Assembly: GCA_030606865.1 (NCBI GenBank)
Contig: JAUWFQ010000009.1
Coordinates: 1 to 32,294 of the forward strand
Source of the DNA: a bacterium
Lineage (GTDB): Bacteria; Fidelibacterota; Marinisomatia; Marinisomatales; JAHJCW01
DNA: 32,294 nucleotides
Direction of reading: 5' to 3'
This document shows positions 1 to 8,100 of the stretch, piece after piece. How positions within the stretch are numbered: position 1 is the first letter of the stretch; each line of letters starts with the position of its first letter. Under the pieces are notes generated by a model that was not told the DNA's origin, searched no databases, and was given only the letters and a program-made list of their open reading frames with translations. The translations under genes and the position numbers were made by a program.

Positions 1-1390
1 GCAATTCTTTAAATTTGTCAAATTCTTTAGCTAATACACCTGCTAAAATTCCGCCAACTGACGCAACTACTTGCAATTGCGATGTCCCTTCGTAAATATT
101 AGTAATTCTTGCATCGCGATAGTAACGTTCCATATCGTAATCTTTCATGTACCCGTTGCCCGCCATTACCTGCAAGCCATCATACGCTGTTTTATTCGCC
201 ATTTCGGCGTTGAAATATTTGGAGAACGGTGTTAAAACACCTGCTAAGCGCTCAAGATATTTGGTTTCTTTTCGATCAGCATTTGGATTTTTAGATGATG
301 CTTTAAGTTTATCAACCACTTTTCCGGTTTCATAAAGCAATAATCTTCCGGCTTCAATGTTTAAGCGCATATCGGAAAGCATTTTATAAACAGCTGGGAT
401 TTCAATGATCGGTTTACCGAATTGGATACGTGTTTCGGCATATTCTTTAGCTAAATTATAAGCCGCCTCAGCGATGCCTAACCCCTGCGCCGCTACGGCA
501 ATCCGGGCGCCATTCATTAATGACATAATGTATTTTATCAAACCAAATTTGCGTTTTCCAATGAGATAAGCAGGAGTGTTATTGAAGGTCATTTCACAAG
601 TTGGTGAACCGTGAATGCCAAGCTTATTTTCGATACGATCAATATTTATAGTTTTATCTTTGGAACAGACAAACATCGAAAGCCCGCGACCGTCTTTAGT
701 GCCCTCTTCGGAACGCGCTAAAACTAAAAGGGTTGTCCCGTTTCCGTTTGTAATAAATCTTTTGGTTCCGTTTAGATGCCAAACACCACTATCATCACCA
801 TCTGCCGGTGGCGTTGCTTTAGTTTTAACCGACTGCAAATCTGAACCGAAATCCGGCTCGGTTAATACCATTGCCCCAGTTGCTTCTCCTGTCGCTAATG
901 GTGGAATATATTTTTCTTTTTGCTCATCATTGCCGAATTCCTCAATGGTTTCTGCAATATCTTGTAAACCAACCAATGTCATTAATGATGCATCAGCACG
1001 GGACACCATTTCGATTATTGCAATTTTAACTGTTTGTGGCATATTGAGTCCGCCGTATTCATAGGGCAGTGAAATCCCCATCAAATTCATTTCTTTGAAA
1101 TCATTTAGATTGTCCAATACTAAGGGATTCATTATTACATCGCCGTTTTCGCAAATGTGTCCTTCTTCATCAATTTGCCGAGAGCGTTCAAAAATCGGTC
1201 CCGCGCAAATATCCCCAACAACTTCAAGAATGTCTAAATAATTTTCTGCTGCTTCGTCTCTGTTGGCGGGTGCGAAATCGTGTTCTTTAGCGTTGGAGTA
1301 ATCACCTTCCACAATATCGGCTAACGCCTTTAAATCCAAGCGTTCTAGGTTTAGTTTGATATCGGGGTTATCAGTATAAAAATTTGGCAT
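1..1390 (-). CDS. acyl-CoA dehydrogenase (3' end lies outside the window)
   Basis: FAD-dependent acyl-CoA dehydrogenase, catalysing alpha,beta-dehydrogenation of an acyl-CoA thioester with electrons passed to ETF. It is absent from the ORF track because it runs off the left edge; I translated it from the reverse strand. It starts MPNFYTDNPDIKL at an ATG at 1390-1388, preceded by an AAAGGA Shine-Dalgarno. About 463 residues are visible. Family landmarks are LTEPDFGSDLQ (flavin and substrate region), the RFITNG strand, the FGKPI segment and the C-terminal YRDARITNIYEGTSQLQ, whose Glu is the expected catalytic base. The long N-terminal section before LPYEYGGLNMP, and the length already seen without a stop, suggest the large (roughly 560-600 residue) DmdC-like subgroup rather than short MCAD types. 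Substrate cannot be told. It is divergent from the lipoprotein gene. Confidence 0.93.
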   Translation of the reverse strand, partial: MPNFYTDNPDIKLNLERLDLKALADIVEGDYSNAKEHDFAPANRDEAAENYLDILEVVGDICAGPIFERSRQIDEEGHICENGDVIMNPLVLDNLNDFKEMNLMGISLPYEYGGLNMPQTVKIAIIEMVSRADASLMTLVGLQDIAETIEEFGNDEQKEKYIPPLATGEATGAMVLTEPDFGSDLQSVKTKATPPADGDDSGVWHLNGTKRFITNGNGTTLLVLARSEEGTKDGRGLSMFVCSKDKTINIDRIENKLGIHGSPTCEMTFNNTPAYLIGKRKFGLIKYIMSLMNGARIAVAAQGLGIAEAAYNLAKEYAETRIQFGKPIIEIPAVYKMLSDMRLNIEAGRLLLYETGKVVDKLKASSKNPNADRKETKYLERLAGVLTPFSKYFNAEMANKTAYDGLQVMAGNGYMKDYDMERYYRDARITNIYEGTSQLQVVASVGGILAGVLAKEFDKFKEL

Positions 1391-1600
1391 GGTTAATCCT
1401 TTAAATTTATTAAAAATTGTTTTGTTAAAGTTTCTGTGTTTTGCTTATTGAATACTTCTATTTGTTAAAAATGTGGTTGATAAATCGGATAAAAATATAA
1501 TTTTCTGAGCAGTTTTGCTATAAATAAATTTTATCTAAATAAATTGAATATTCCTAATACGATAAGTAAATTATCGAAAGTAATTAATGGAGTAAAAATC

Positions 1601-1993
1601 ATGAAACAAAATACAATAGTAGTTTTAATGTTTGCTTTAATAATTACTGCGTGTAATATATTCAACAATGATGAAGGTATAGTGCTTTCAACCTCCGCTG
1701 AAAACCTAATAATCGAAAATAATTTTGAAGTTAAAATCTATTATGATGTTATTGATTATGCAGATGTCCCTCTTCATGATTGGGCACAGTTTAAGGATGA
1801 TAAGATTTCTATAAAGGCAGGGGATTCAAAAAAGATAAAATTTGGAGATATCTTTACTACTAAAGAAAGGCCATTAAAGAATGACGATAAAGTTGAAGTT
1901 AGCTGGTGGAATGACGAATTTATAGATGAAAAGCACTCTTGGGGATATGATGGAATGGGAGAATCTAACGGTGTTGAAAGGATAATTCTTTAA
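1601..1993 (+). CDS. small hypothetical lipoprotein
   Basis: Predicted exported lipoprotein of 130 residues and unknown function. The track opens at a TTG at 1544, but the ATG at 1601 is the better start: GGAG lies 8 bases upstream, and the protein then begins with a classical signal, MKQNT, a hydrophobic stretch and the lipobox IITAC. Cys17 would be lipidated. The mature part is acidic, rich in Lys, Asp and Glu, and ends in an aromatic patch (SWWNDEF, then SWGYDGMGESNG). I recognise no domain. It is likely a single gene: the acyl-CoA dehydrogenase diverges upstream and the MFS gene converges, with the two stop codons overlapping. Confidence 0.75.
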   Translation: MKQNTIVVLMFALIITACNIFNNDEGIVLSTSAENLIIENNFEVKIYYDVIDYADVPLHDWAQFKDDKISIKAGDSKKIKFGDIFTTKERPLKNDDKVEVSWWNDEFIDEKHSWGYDGMGESNGVERIIL

Positions 1994-3255
1994 ACTAAAA
2001 TCCTTTCTGGCTCTTTTTTGGTCAGACTAGGATCTTTAACGTAAAATATCATAATTGCTAAACCGACGCAAAGCATTCCGGCGATTATCCAAAATAATTG
2101 CGCAGTGCCGAATGTTTCAGAAATATATGCGGCAGCGAATATTGTAATTAGAATAAATGGTGCTAAAAATGTATCAATTAAAGCTATATATAATTTACTA
2201 TCGTTTCTGCCAGCAAAGCTGTAAACCATATTCATTGATGCCGGCATAAAAGCGCCCAGACCAAAACCAAGGAATATAAATACGGTGTAAACGCCGAACA
2301 TAGTCGTTGTGAATAATGCTGTAAGTACGGCAAAAAGGTGCATAGTAAAAGAAAACACGATTGCCATTTTGTGTCCAAAGCGATCACCAATCTTACCGGA
2401 CAAATAGCTTGATAATCCATAGGCAACTACATTTAATATCGTAAAAATACCGGCAGTGCTAATATCAAAGCTGAATTTTTCCTGCATGAAAACGGCATAT
2501 AAGCTGATAGCAGGGAAAATTACAGTCAGGAAAGCTCGTGCAATCAAATAGCGCCGAAAGCTAATATGTGTTTTGATAATTGTTTTTGTTTCAGACAAAA
2601 ATTCGGCAACCGATTTATGCGGACGTTTTTCCTCCGGTGATTTAATACGCAAACCGAGGTACAGAATGGTTGCGATCATTATCATTAATAAATATATAAA
2701 AAATCCGTAGCCGAAGTTTTGTGGAAACGGAATGGAACTGCTAAATAGTATTTTTACTAAAACCCCACCTAAAAATCCGCCAATACTATTGAAAGCAAAT
2801 GATACTCCCAAAAATGCACCACGCGAATCATCATTAACGGCATGCCGTAAAAAATCTGCCCAAATTGGAATGAGAAATCCGATTGATATGCCATACAGGA
2901 TGAAACATATATAATAGTAAATCCAAGCAGTTGGTCCGGTAGGGACAAAAAAGGCAAAGACGAAACCCATCATAAAAACCGGAGGCCAAATCAACAGATG
3001 AACACCAATAGCAACACTTTTAATATTACGTATATTGCGTCCCATTAGTGCAGAAAAAAGCTGTGGTAAAGCCATCAAAATGGCAAAAAGTCCTGCTACT
3101 GAAACCACGACTCCTGCCGGTGCACCCAATTGCTTTAAAAACAGCGGCACAATGGCGTAGGTCGTGTGAAATGCCATCCCAAAACCCCAGCAAAATTCGT
3201 GAGCGCTGTTCAAGGTTAAGTTATGTTTTAAATCATGTTTTGACAGTCTTTCCAT
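1990..3255 (-). CDS. MFS transporter
   Basis: Major facilitator superfamily permease of 421 residues with about 12 hydrophobic segments in two halves. A central basic linker (residues about 205-230, RIKSPEEKRPHKS) lies between them. The loop GKIGDRFGHK resembles the MFS loop motif GxxxDRxGRR and supports the family. It contains no residues from which I could name a substrate. The start codon overlaps the end of the upstream EamA gene by 23 bases, so the two permeases are very likely co-transcribed and translationally coupled. I see no clear Shine-Dalgarno before 3255. Its TAA stop overlaps the stop codon of the convergent lipoprotein gene. Confidence 0.85.
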   Translation of the reverse strand: MERLSKHDLKHNLTLNSAHEFCWGFGMAFHTTYAIVPLFLKQLGAPAGVVVSVAGLFAILMALPQLFSALMGRNIRNIKSVAIGVHLLIWPPVFMMGFVFAFFVPTGPTAWIYYYICFILYGISIGFLIPIWADFLRHAVNDDSRGAFLGVSFAFNSIGGFLGGVLVKILFSSSIPFPQNFGYGFFIYLLMIMIATILYLGLRIKSPEEKRPHKSVAEFLSETKTIIKTHISFRRYLIARAFLTVIFPAISLYAVFMQEKFSFDISTAGIFTILNVVAYGLSSYLSGKIGDRFGHKMAIVFSFTMHLFAVLTALFTTTMFGVYTVFIFLGFGLGAFMPASMNMVYSFAGRNDSKLYIALIDTFLAPFILITIFAAAYISETFGTAQLFWIIAGMLCVGLAIMIFYVKDPSLTKKEPERILV

Positions 3256-4150
3256 TTTGCTTTTTTTGTTCTCGAGTAAGTAGAATTATGGAGATTATCA
3301 GCACGCCGCCACCAATGTATTGCACCGGTGATAATATCCGCCCGCGCACGATCCAATCTATCGCAACAGCGGAAAGCGGCCAAAAAAGTTCATAGATTGT
3401 CGAATGCGATGCCTTAACATGTTTTAAACCGTAATAATAAATGAATAAAGCAACTGAGCCGGTAGTAAATACAATTAATAGTATAATTTTCCATTGCAAA
3501 GCGGTTATCACACTAATTTCAGAATAACCACGAACGGCTATTAAAACAACCATCGCAATAATCGCCGTAACCGATAATCGCAAAGCAGTCACCACAGGAA
3601 AGGAAAGAGTTTTTAAGGCATGTTTCCCCAAAACAGTTGAGCTACCCCAACAAAATGCCGCCAAAAAAGCCAATAATGCGGCAATTGTTGCTTTATCATT
3701 TCCTGCGGGAATAGGATTTAGTCCAAAAGTGACAAAATATCCACCTACAAGGGCTATTGTTGCTAATAGTAAAAATCTTTTTGTGATACGCTCTTTTAAA
3801 ACAACTGCCGCAAGCGATATCGCAAACAGTGGTTGAAATTTTTGCAATAACACCACAACCGATAAGTCGATATAATTGATGTAACTAAGCGCTTTTGTAT
3901 AAAAGAACAATCCTAGTAAACCGCCAAAGACACTTATCCAAAAAATTGACGACCAAGCCCTTTGCCCCATCGTAAATATTTCTTTTTTACCTTTCAGCAA
4001 GAAGGGCAAGAAAACGAGTGCACCTATTACATGTTCTATAGCAACAATTAAAAAAGATGAAACATTATAGAGTTCTTGCCGCAGGAAACCGTCCAAACTC
4101 CATAATAAAGCTGCAAATATGATAGCAAAGATTGGTAAGTACTTTTTCAC
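3233..4150 (-). CDS. EamA/DMT-family transporter
   Basis: Drug/metabolite transporter superfamily permease of 305 residues, with ten predicted membrane segments arranged as two tandem EamA repeats. The first begins IFAALLWSLDGFLRQ and the second FLAAFCWGSSTVLGKHAL; both have the typical W-G/S-L and W-G-S-S openings. The C terminus is basic (REQKKQNGK), as usual for a cytoplasmic tail. Members export or import small metabolites; the substrate is not readable here. It is the first gene of a two-permease minus-strand unit and overlaps the MFS gene by 23 bases. No strong ribosome binding site is visible before the ATG at 4150. Confidence 0.85.
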   Translation of the reverse strand: MKKYLPIFAIIFAALLWSLDGFLRQELYNVSSFLIVAIEHVIGALVFLPFLLKGKKEIFTMGQRAWSSIFWISVFGGLLGLFFYTKALSYINYIDLSVVVLLQKFQPLFAISLAAVVLKERITKRFLLLATIALVGGYFVTFGLNPIPAGNDKATIAALLAFLAAFCWGSSTVLGKHALKTLSFPVVTALRLSVTAIIAMVVLIAVRGYSEISVITALQWKIILLIVFTTGSVALFIYYYGLKHVKASHSTIYELFWPLSAVAIDWIVRGRILSPVQYIGGGVLIISIILLTREQKKQNGKTVKT

Positions 4151-4237
4151 GCGCAGAAGTTACGGAATAGAAACAACGACTAACTACGCAAAAGCTTCGT
4201 TAGTTTAAAATTGAACGAACTTGATTAGCCACAGAGT

Positions 4238-4274
4238 AAATCGCTAATAGCCCTTGAAGGGCTGTCAGCGATTT
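4238..4274. repeat. 37-base nested palindrome
   Basis: Outer arms AAATCGCT and AGCGATTT pair perfectly. Inner arms AGCCCTT and AAGGGCT pair perfectly around a single G. The 3-base stretches between the stems (AAT and GTC) form an internal loop. It could be a bidirectional terminator or an intergenic repeat unit. No T-tract follows on either side, so I favour a repeat. Confidence 0.75.
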
Positions 4275-4293
4275 ATCGGGAGAATAATCTATG

Positions 4294-4328
4294 TTGTCAT
4301 ACTCGTCCCGAAAGTTCGGGAGGTATCC
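4294..4328 (-). repeat. intergenic palindromic repeat, copy 1 (inverted)
   Basis: Read on the minus strand it starts GGATACC, contains a CCCGAA/TTCGGG stem and ends ATGACAA. It has the same ends as the repeat at 4386-4413 but a different stem sequence. Confidence 0.6.
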
Positions 4329-4385
4329 ATTTATAGTACGCTTTATTAATTTAATTAATTTAGAGGTAAATCGTTTTGTATTCGT

Positions 4386-4413
4386 GGATTCCGCACTAAA
4401 TGCGGAATGACAA
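4386..4413 (+). repeat. intergenic palindromic repeat, copy 2
   Basis: Starts GGATTCC and ends ATGACAA. Perfect 8-base arms ATTCCGCA and TGCGGAAT surround a CTAAA loop. Confidence 0.65.
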
Positions 4414-4419
4414 CTTTAG

Positions 4420-4445
4420 TAGAGACGCAACATGTTACGTCTCTA
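4420..4445. repeat. TAGAGACG palindromic repeat
   Basis: Arms TAGAGACG and CGTCTCTA are perfectly complementary around CAACATGTTA, whose centre AACATGTT is itself palindromic. From memory, similar TAGAGACG palindromes are common intergenic repeats in other bacteria. It belongs to a different repeat class from the GGATTCC units. Confidence 0.65.
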
Positions 4446-4484
4446 AATAAAGCGGGGTGAACTAATCTATTATAATAAATTCAT

Positions 4485-4500
4485 GGATTCCTGCGAAAGC
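4485..4500 (+). repeat. truncated GGATTCC repeat, copy 3
   Basis: TGGATTCCTGCGAAAGC looks like the left half of the same class as copies 1 and 2. The expected right arm and the ATGACAA end are missing, so it appears broken at about 4500. Confidence 0.4.
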
Positions 4501-4527
4501 TTGAATTTGTAAATATTACAATTTTAT

Positions 4528-5085
4528 TTAAGCGTAGCCGCTCACTCCAGCAGGATCATTAGTATCAATACCGAGGGTACGAGCAGCTTGTCCCCACATA
4601 TACTTATCCGGTACGTCAAAAATGAAATCAGGTGTAGTGTTTTGCAACAGCCAATCGCCGCGCTCAATTTCTTTTTCTAATTGTTTACTGCCCCAACCGG
4701 AATGTCCTAAAAAAAGTTTAAAACTTGTGGGCCCTTTTTTCTTTGAAATGTCGCTTAAAATATCGCGGTGACTTGTCATTGCAATTTTATCGGAGATATT
4801 TACTGACCCTGTAACAGTATGATCTGTGCTATGTAAAACGATTCCACGTTCTATCATGATTGGACCTCCGAAATGGACAGTAGGAACGATTTTAAGGATA
4901 TTTTCGTTATCCTCATAAATTTCTGTGAAAAGTTTTTTGAGGTCCGGTTCTAAAAACGGTCGGTTGATAACAAGTCCCATTGCACCGTCCTTAGTATGCT
5001 CACAAATATAAACCACAGATTTGCCAAAGTATGGGTCAACCATGCGTGGCACGGCAATTAATATATGATTCTGCAGTGAATTCAT
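4528..5085 (-). CDS. YqgE/AlgH family protein (UPF0301)
   Basis: Small soluble cytoplasmic protein of 185 residues, the usual size of the AlgH/YqgE family (DUF179). Recognisable elements are the N-terminal GxxLIA-like segment (NHILIAVPRM), the strand VVYICEHTKDGAMGLVINRP near residues 24-43, HFGGP, and LFLGHSGWGSKQLEKEI followed by GDWLL. The biochemical role of this family is not settled. It is transcribed divergently from uvrA, with 183 bases between the two starts. No Shine-Dalgarno is evident ahead of the ATG at 5085. Its 3' end abuts the repeat-rich region. Confidence 0.93.
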   Translation of the reverse strand: MNSLQNHILIAVPRMVDPYFGKSVVYICEHTKDGAMGLVINRPFLEPDLKKLFTEIYEDNENILKIVPTVHFGGPIMIERGIVLHSTDHTVTGSVNISDKIAMTSHRDILSDISKKKGPTSFKLFLGHSGWGSKQLEKEIERGDWLLQNTTPDFIFDVPDKYMWGQAARTLGIDTNDPAGVSGYA

Positions 5086-5268
5086 ATTGGAAATTACATC
5101 AATTTGGGATGTTCAGCATAATATTCTTGAATTTCGATATAAAATATTTACGATATTATCTAATAAAAGTTCTGTATAAAAATTGAGAAACAGTTTTTGA
5201 AAGAATTTAGATAAAAGGTAACTTTCAGTTTGCTTTTTGAGTGGAATAACAAGATACAATAATAATTC

Positions 5269-8094
5269 ATGAAAACCATTTCTGATAAAATCATCATTCG
5301 CGGTGCACGACAGCATAACCTAAAAAACATTGATTTAGATATTCCGCGCAATAAATTAGTTGTAATTACCGGCTTGTCTGGCTCAGGCAAATCATCATTA
5401 GCCTTTGATACAATTTATGCGGAAGGACAAAGGCGCTACGTGGAATCCCTTTCTTCCTATGCTCGCCAGTTTTTAGGTTTAATGGAAAAGCCGGACATGG
5501 ATTATATCGAGGGTTTATCACCCGCGATTTCAATAGAACAGAAGGCAGCCGCCCGCAATCCGCGCTCCACAGTTGGAACAGTTACGGAAATTCATGATTA
5601 TCTTCGCTTGCTTTATGCACACATTGGTAAGCCACATTGTTGGATTTGCGGACGACCGATTCAGCGCCAAACTGTACAGCAAATTGTAGATACAGTTAAA
5701 AAGTTTAAAAATGATACACGGATTTATATTTTGGCACCAGTTGTCCGTGGCAGAAAAGGAGAACACAAAGGAGTCTTTGAGGAAATTAAAAAAGAAGGTT
5801 TTCTACGTGTTCGCGTTAATGGTAAGTTGAAAAACCTTGACGAAAAAATATCTTTAACAAAGAATAAGAAACACACAATTGAAGTCGTAGTGGATCGCTT
5901 AGTTCTCGAAGGTGATTATCATGAGCGGCTTACTGAATCAATTGAATTGGCGTTGAAGATTGGCTTGGGATTGATTTTAGTACATGAATTACCCGATAAT
6001 GATCATCTATTTAGCGAACATTTTGCCTGTCCCCATTGTGAAGTATCGATGGAAGAATTAACCCCAAGAATGTTCTCGTTTAATTCTCCATATGGAGCAT
6101 GCCCAACCTGTGATGGTCTTGGTTCAAAAATGGAAATTGATCCGGAATTAGTGGTGCCGGATAAAAATAAATCGTTAATTCAAGGAGCAATAGCACCACT
6201 TGGGGAACAACCACGTGGAAATTGGTATGGAAGTATCTTAAAAAGCTTGGCGAAACACTATAAATTAAGTTTCACAACACCGTGGTATAAAATTGATCCT
6301 ATCGTGCGTGAAATTTTGCTTTACGGCACCGGCAGTAATCAATTTGAAATGACTTACACTTCTGAAAGATGGACTGGTACATATCGCGGCGGATGGGAAG
6401 GAACACTCAACAACCTTATGCGGCGCTATAAGCAAACACAATCATCTCACATCCGTGCTTGGATTGAACAATATATGCGTATGCAGCCCTGTCCTGAATG
6501 TAACGGAGCGCGATTAAAAAAAGAAAGCGTCGCAGTTACAGTTGGTGGAAAAAATCTGGGCGAAATATCGCATATGAGTATTCATTCAATTTTAACATAT
6601 ATTCAGGATTTAGATTTAAATAAAACTGAAAAAAAAATTGCTGAACAAATATTATTAGAAATCTCCGAAAGACTCGGATTTCTTGTTAATGTTGGTTTGG
6701 ATTATCTTACCCTTGAAAGATCAGCAACAACGCTCTCTGGCGGTGAAAGTCAACGTATACGTCTTGCAACGCAAATTGGATCACAATTGGTAGGTGTACT
6801 ATATGTGTTGGACGAGCCTTCCATAGGATTGCATCCGCGTGACAACATAAGGTTACTAAGTACATTAAAAGCATTAAGAGATTTAGGTAATTCAATTTTA
6901 ATTGTTGAACACGATCAAGAAACAATGGAGGCTTCTGATCATATTATTGATATTGGACCGGGAGCCGGCGAACATGGCGGTGAAATTATATTTTCAGGGA
7001 ATCCTCAAGATTTGTTAAAATGTAAGGAGTCAATCACAGCACAATTTTTAACTGGTAAGAAAGAAATATCTTTACCGAAAACACGCAGACAGGGAATCAA
7101 TAAAAGTTTGAGGATTATAGGTGCTGGAGGTAATAATCTGAAAAATATTGATGTTGATTTTCCGCTTGGCAAATTTATTGTTGTAACCGGGGTGTCGGGA
7201 AGTGGAAAGAGCACACTTGTTAATGAAACTTTATATCAGATTTTAGCGCGCGATTTACATAAAGCAAGGAAATATCCATTGCGGTATAAATCAATTGAGG
7301 GTTTGGAATTATTAGATAAAGTGGTTGATATAGATCAAAAACCAATCGGACGTACACCGCGCTCAAATCCGGCAACATATACAGGTGTTTTTACTTTTAT
7401 CCGTGATTTGTTTTCGCAGCTCCCCGAATCTAAATTAAGAGGATATAAAGTGGGAAGATTTTCCTTTAACGTGAAAGGTGGTCGCTGTGAAGCGTGTCAA
7501 GGTGACGGAATAATCAAAATTGAAATGAATTTTCTACCGGATGTTTACGTTACTTGCGAAGTTTGTAAAGGGAAACGGTATAATCGCGAAACGCTTGAAG
7601 TAAAATATAAAGGGAAAAATGTAGCTGAAGTGCTTGCGATGTCGGTTGAGGATGCGTTGCAATTCTTTAGGAACATCCCTTCCGTATTTAGAAAATTGAC
7701 TACTTTGAATGAGGTCGGATTGGGCTATATTCGTCTTGGGCAGCAAGCGACTACATTATCAGGCGGCGAAGCGCAAAGAGTTAAGTTAGCAACAGAATTA
7801 TCAAAAGTTGGTAGTGATAGAACGATTTATATTTTAGATGAACCTACAACAGGATTACATTTTGCCGATGTAAAAATGTTATTAGCAGTGCTTCAGACCC
7901 TGGTTGATCGGGGCAATACGGTGATTGTGATTGAGCATAATTTAGATGTGATCAAGTGTGCCGATTGGGTCATTGATCTTGGTCCTGAGGGCGGTGATGC
8001 CGGCGGTGAAGTAATATTTACAGGAGTTCCTGAAGATTTGGTAGAGCATTCTAAGTCGTACACGGGGAAATTTTTAAAGGGGAAAATAGGATAA
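5269..8094 (+). CDS. uvrA: excinuclease ABC subunit A
   Basis: Damage-recognition ATPase of nucleotide excision repair, which loads UvrB at lesions. At 941 residues it is full length. Two ABC ATPase modules are visible. Walker [10 protein letters not shown] lies at about 35-43 and a second, GVSGSGKST, near 640. Signature motifs are LSGGESQ near 489 and LSGGEAQ near 830, each followed by a Walker B ending in DEP. Zinc cysteine pairs are present in the first module (CPHC near 254, then CPTC) and in the second (CEAC near 739, then CEVC), matching the structural zinc sites. The ATG at 5269 gives the expected N terminus [14 protein letters not shown]. Only 6 bases separate the stop from the next start, so the GT-C-like gene may be read from the same transcript. 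Confidence 0.98.
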   Translation: MKTISDKIIIRGARQHNLKNIDLDIPRNKLVVITGLSGSGKSSLAFDTIYAEGQRRYVESLSSYARQFLGLMEKPDMDYIEGLSPAISIEQKAAARNPRSTVGTVTEIHDYLRLLYAHIGKPHCWICGRPIQRQTVQQIVDTVKKFKNDTRIYILAPVVRGRKGEHKGVFEEIKKEGFLRVRVNGKLKNLDEKISLTKNKKHTIEVVVDRLVLEGDYHERLTESIELALKIGLGLILVHELPDNDHLFSEHFACPHCEVSMEELTPRMFSFNSPYGACPTCDGLGSKMEIDPELVVPDKNKSLIQGAIAPLGEQPRGNWYGSILKSLAKHYKLSFTTPWYKIDPIVREILLYGTGSNQFEMTYTSERWTGTYRGGWEGTLNNLMRRYKQTQSSHIRAWIEQYMRMQPCPECNGARLKKESVAVTVGGKNLGEISHMSIHSILTYIQDLDLNKTEKKIAEQILLEISERLGFLVNVGLDYLTLERSATTLSGGESQRIRLATQIGSQLVGVLYVLDEPSIGLHPRDNIRLLSTLKALRDLGNSILIVEHDQETMEASDHIIDIGPGAGEHGGEIIFSGNPQDLLKCKESITAQFLTGKKEISLPKTRRQGINKSLRIIGAGGNNLKNIDVDFPLGKFIVVTGVSGSGKSTLVNETLYQILARDLHKARKYPLRYKSIEGLELLDKVVDIDQKPIGRTPRSNPATYTGVFTFIRDLFSQLPESKLRGYKVGRFSFNVKGGRCEACQGDGIIKIEMNFLPDVYVTCEVCKGKRYNRETLEVKYKGKNVAEVLAMSVEDALQFFRNIPSVFRKLTTLNEVGLGYIRLGQQATTLSGGEAQRVKLATELSKVGSDRTIYILDEPTTGLHFADVKMLLAVLQTLVDRGNTVIVIEHNLDVIKCADWVIDLGPEGGDAGGEVIFTGVPEDLVEHSKSYTGKFLKGKIG

Positions 8095-8100
8095 ACTCAA

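Larger units (their letters stand above)
4151..4527. other. gene-free stretch holding palindromic repeats
   Basis: I see no coding gene in these 377 bases between the EamA and YqgE genes, both on minus. The stretch holds at least five palindromic or half-palindromic units, listed separately. It probably also carries the promoter of the permease pair and the 3' end of the yqgE transcript, but I could not assign either. Confidence 0.7.

Noticed and set aside
615-1064. 149-residue plus-strand ORF at the left end
   Set aside because: It is antisense to the acyl-CoA dehydrogenase, whose reverse-strand translation shows clear family motifs through this region.
1477-1501. TTGATA and TATAAT as a sigma-70 promoter for the lipoprotein
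   Set aside because: The spacing is 13 bases, too short for a normal promoter, and the region is AT-rich enough for chance matches.
4238-4445. CRISPR array
   Set aside because: The repeats are palindromes with different stems, unequal spacing and one inverted copy. There are no regular spacers and no cas genes.
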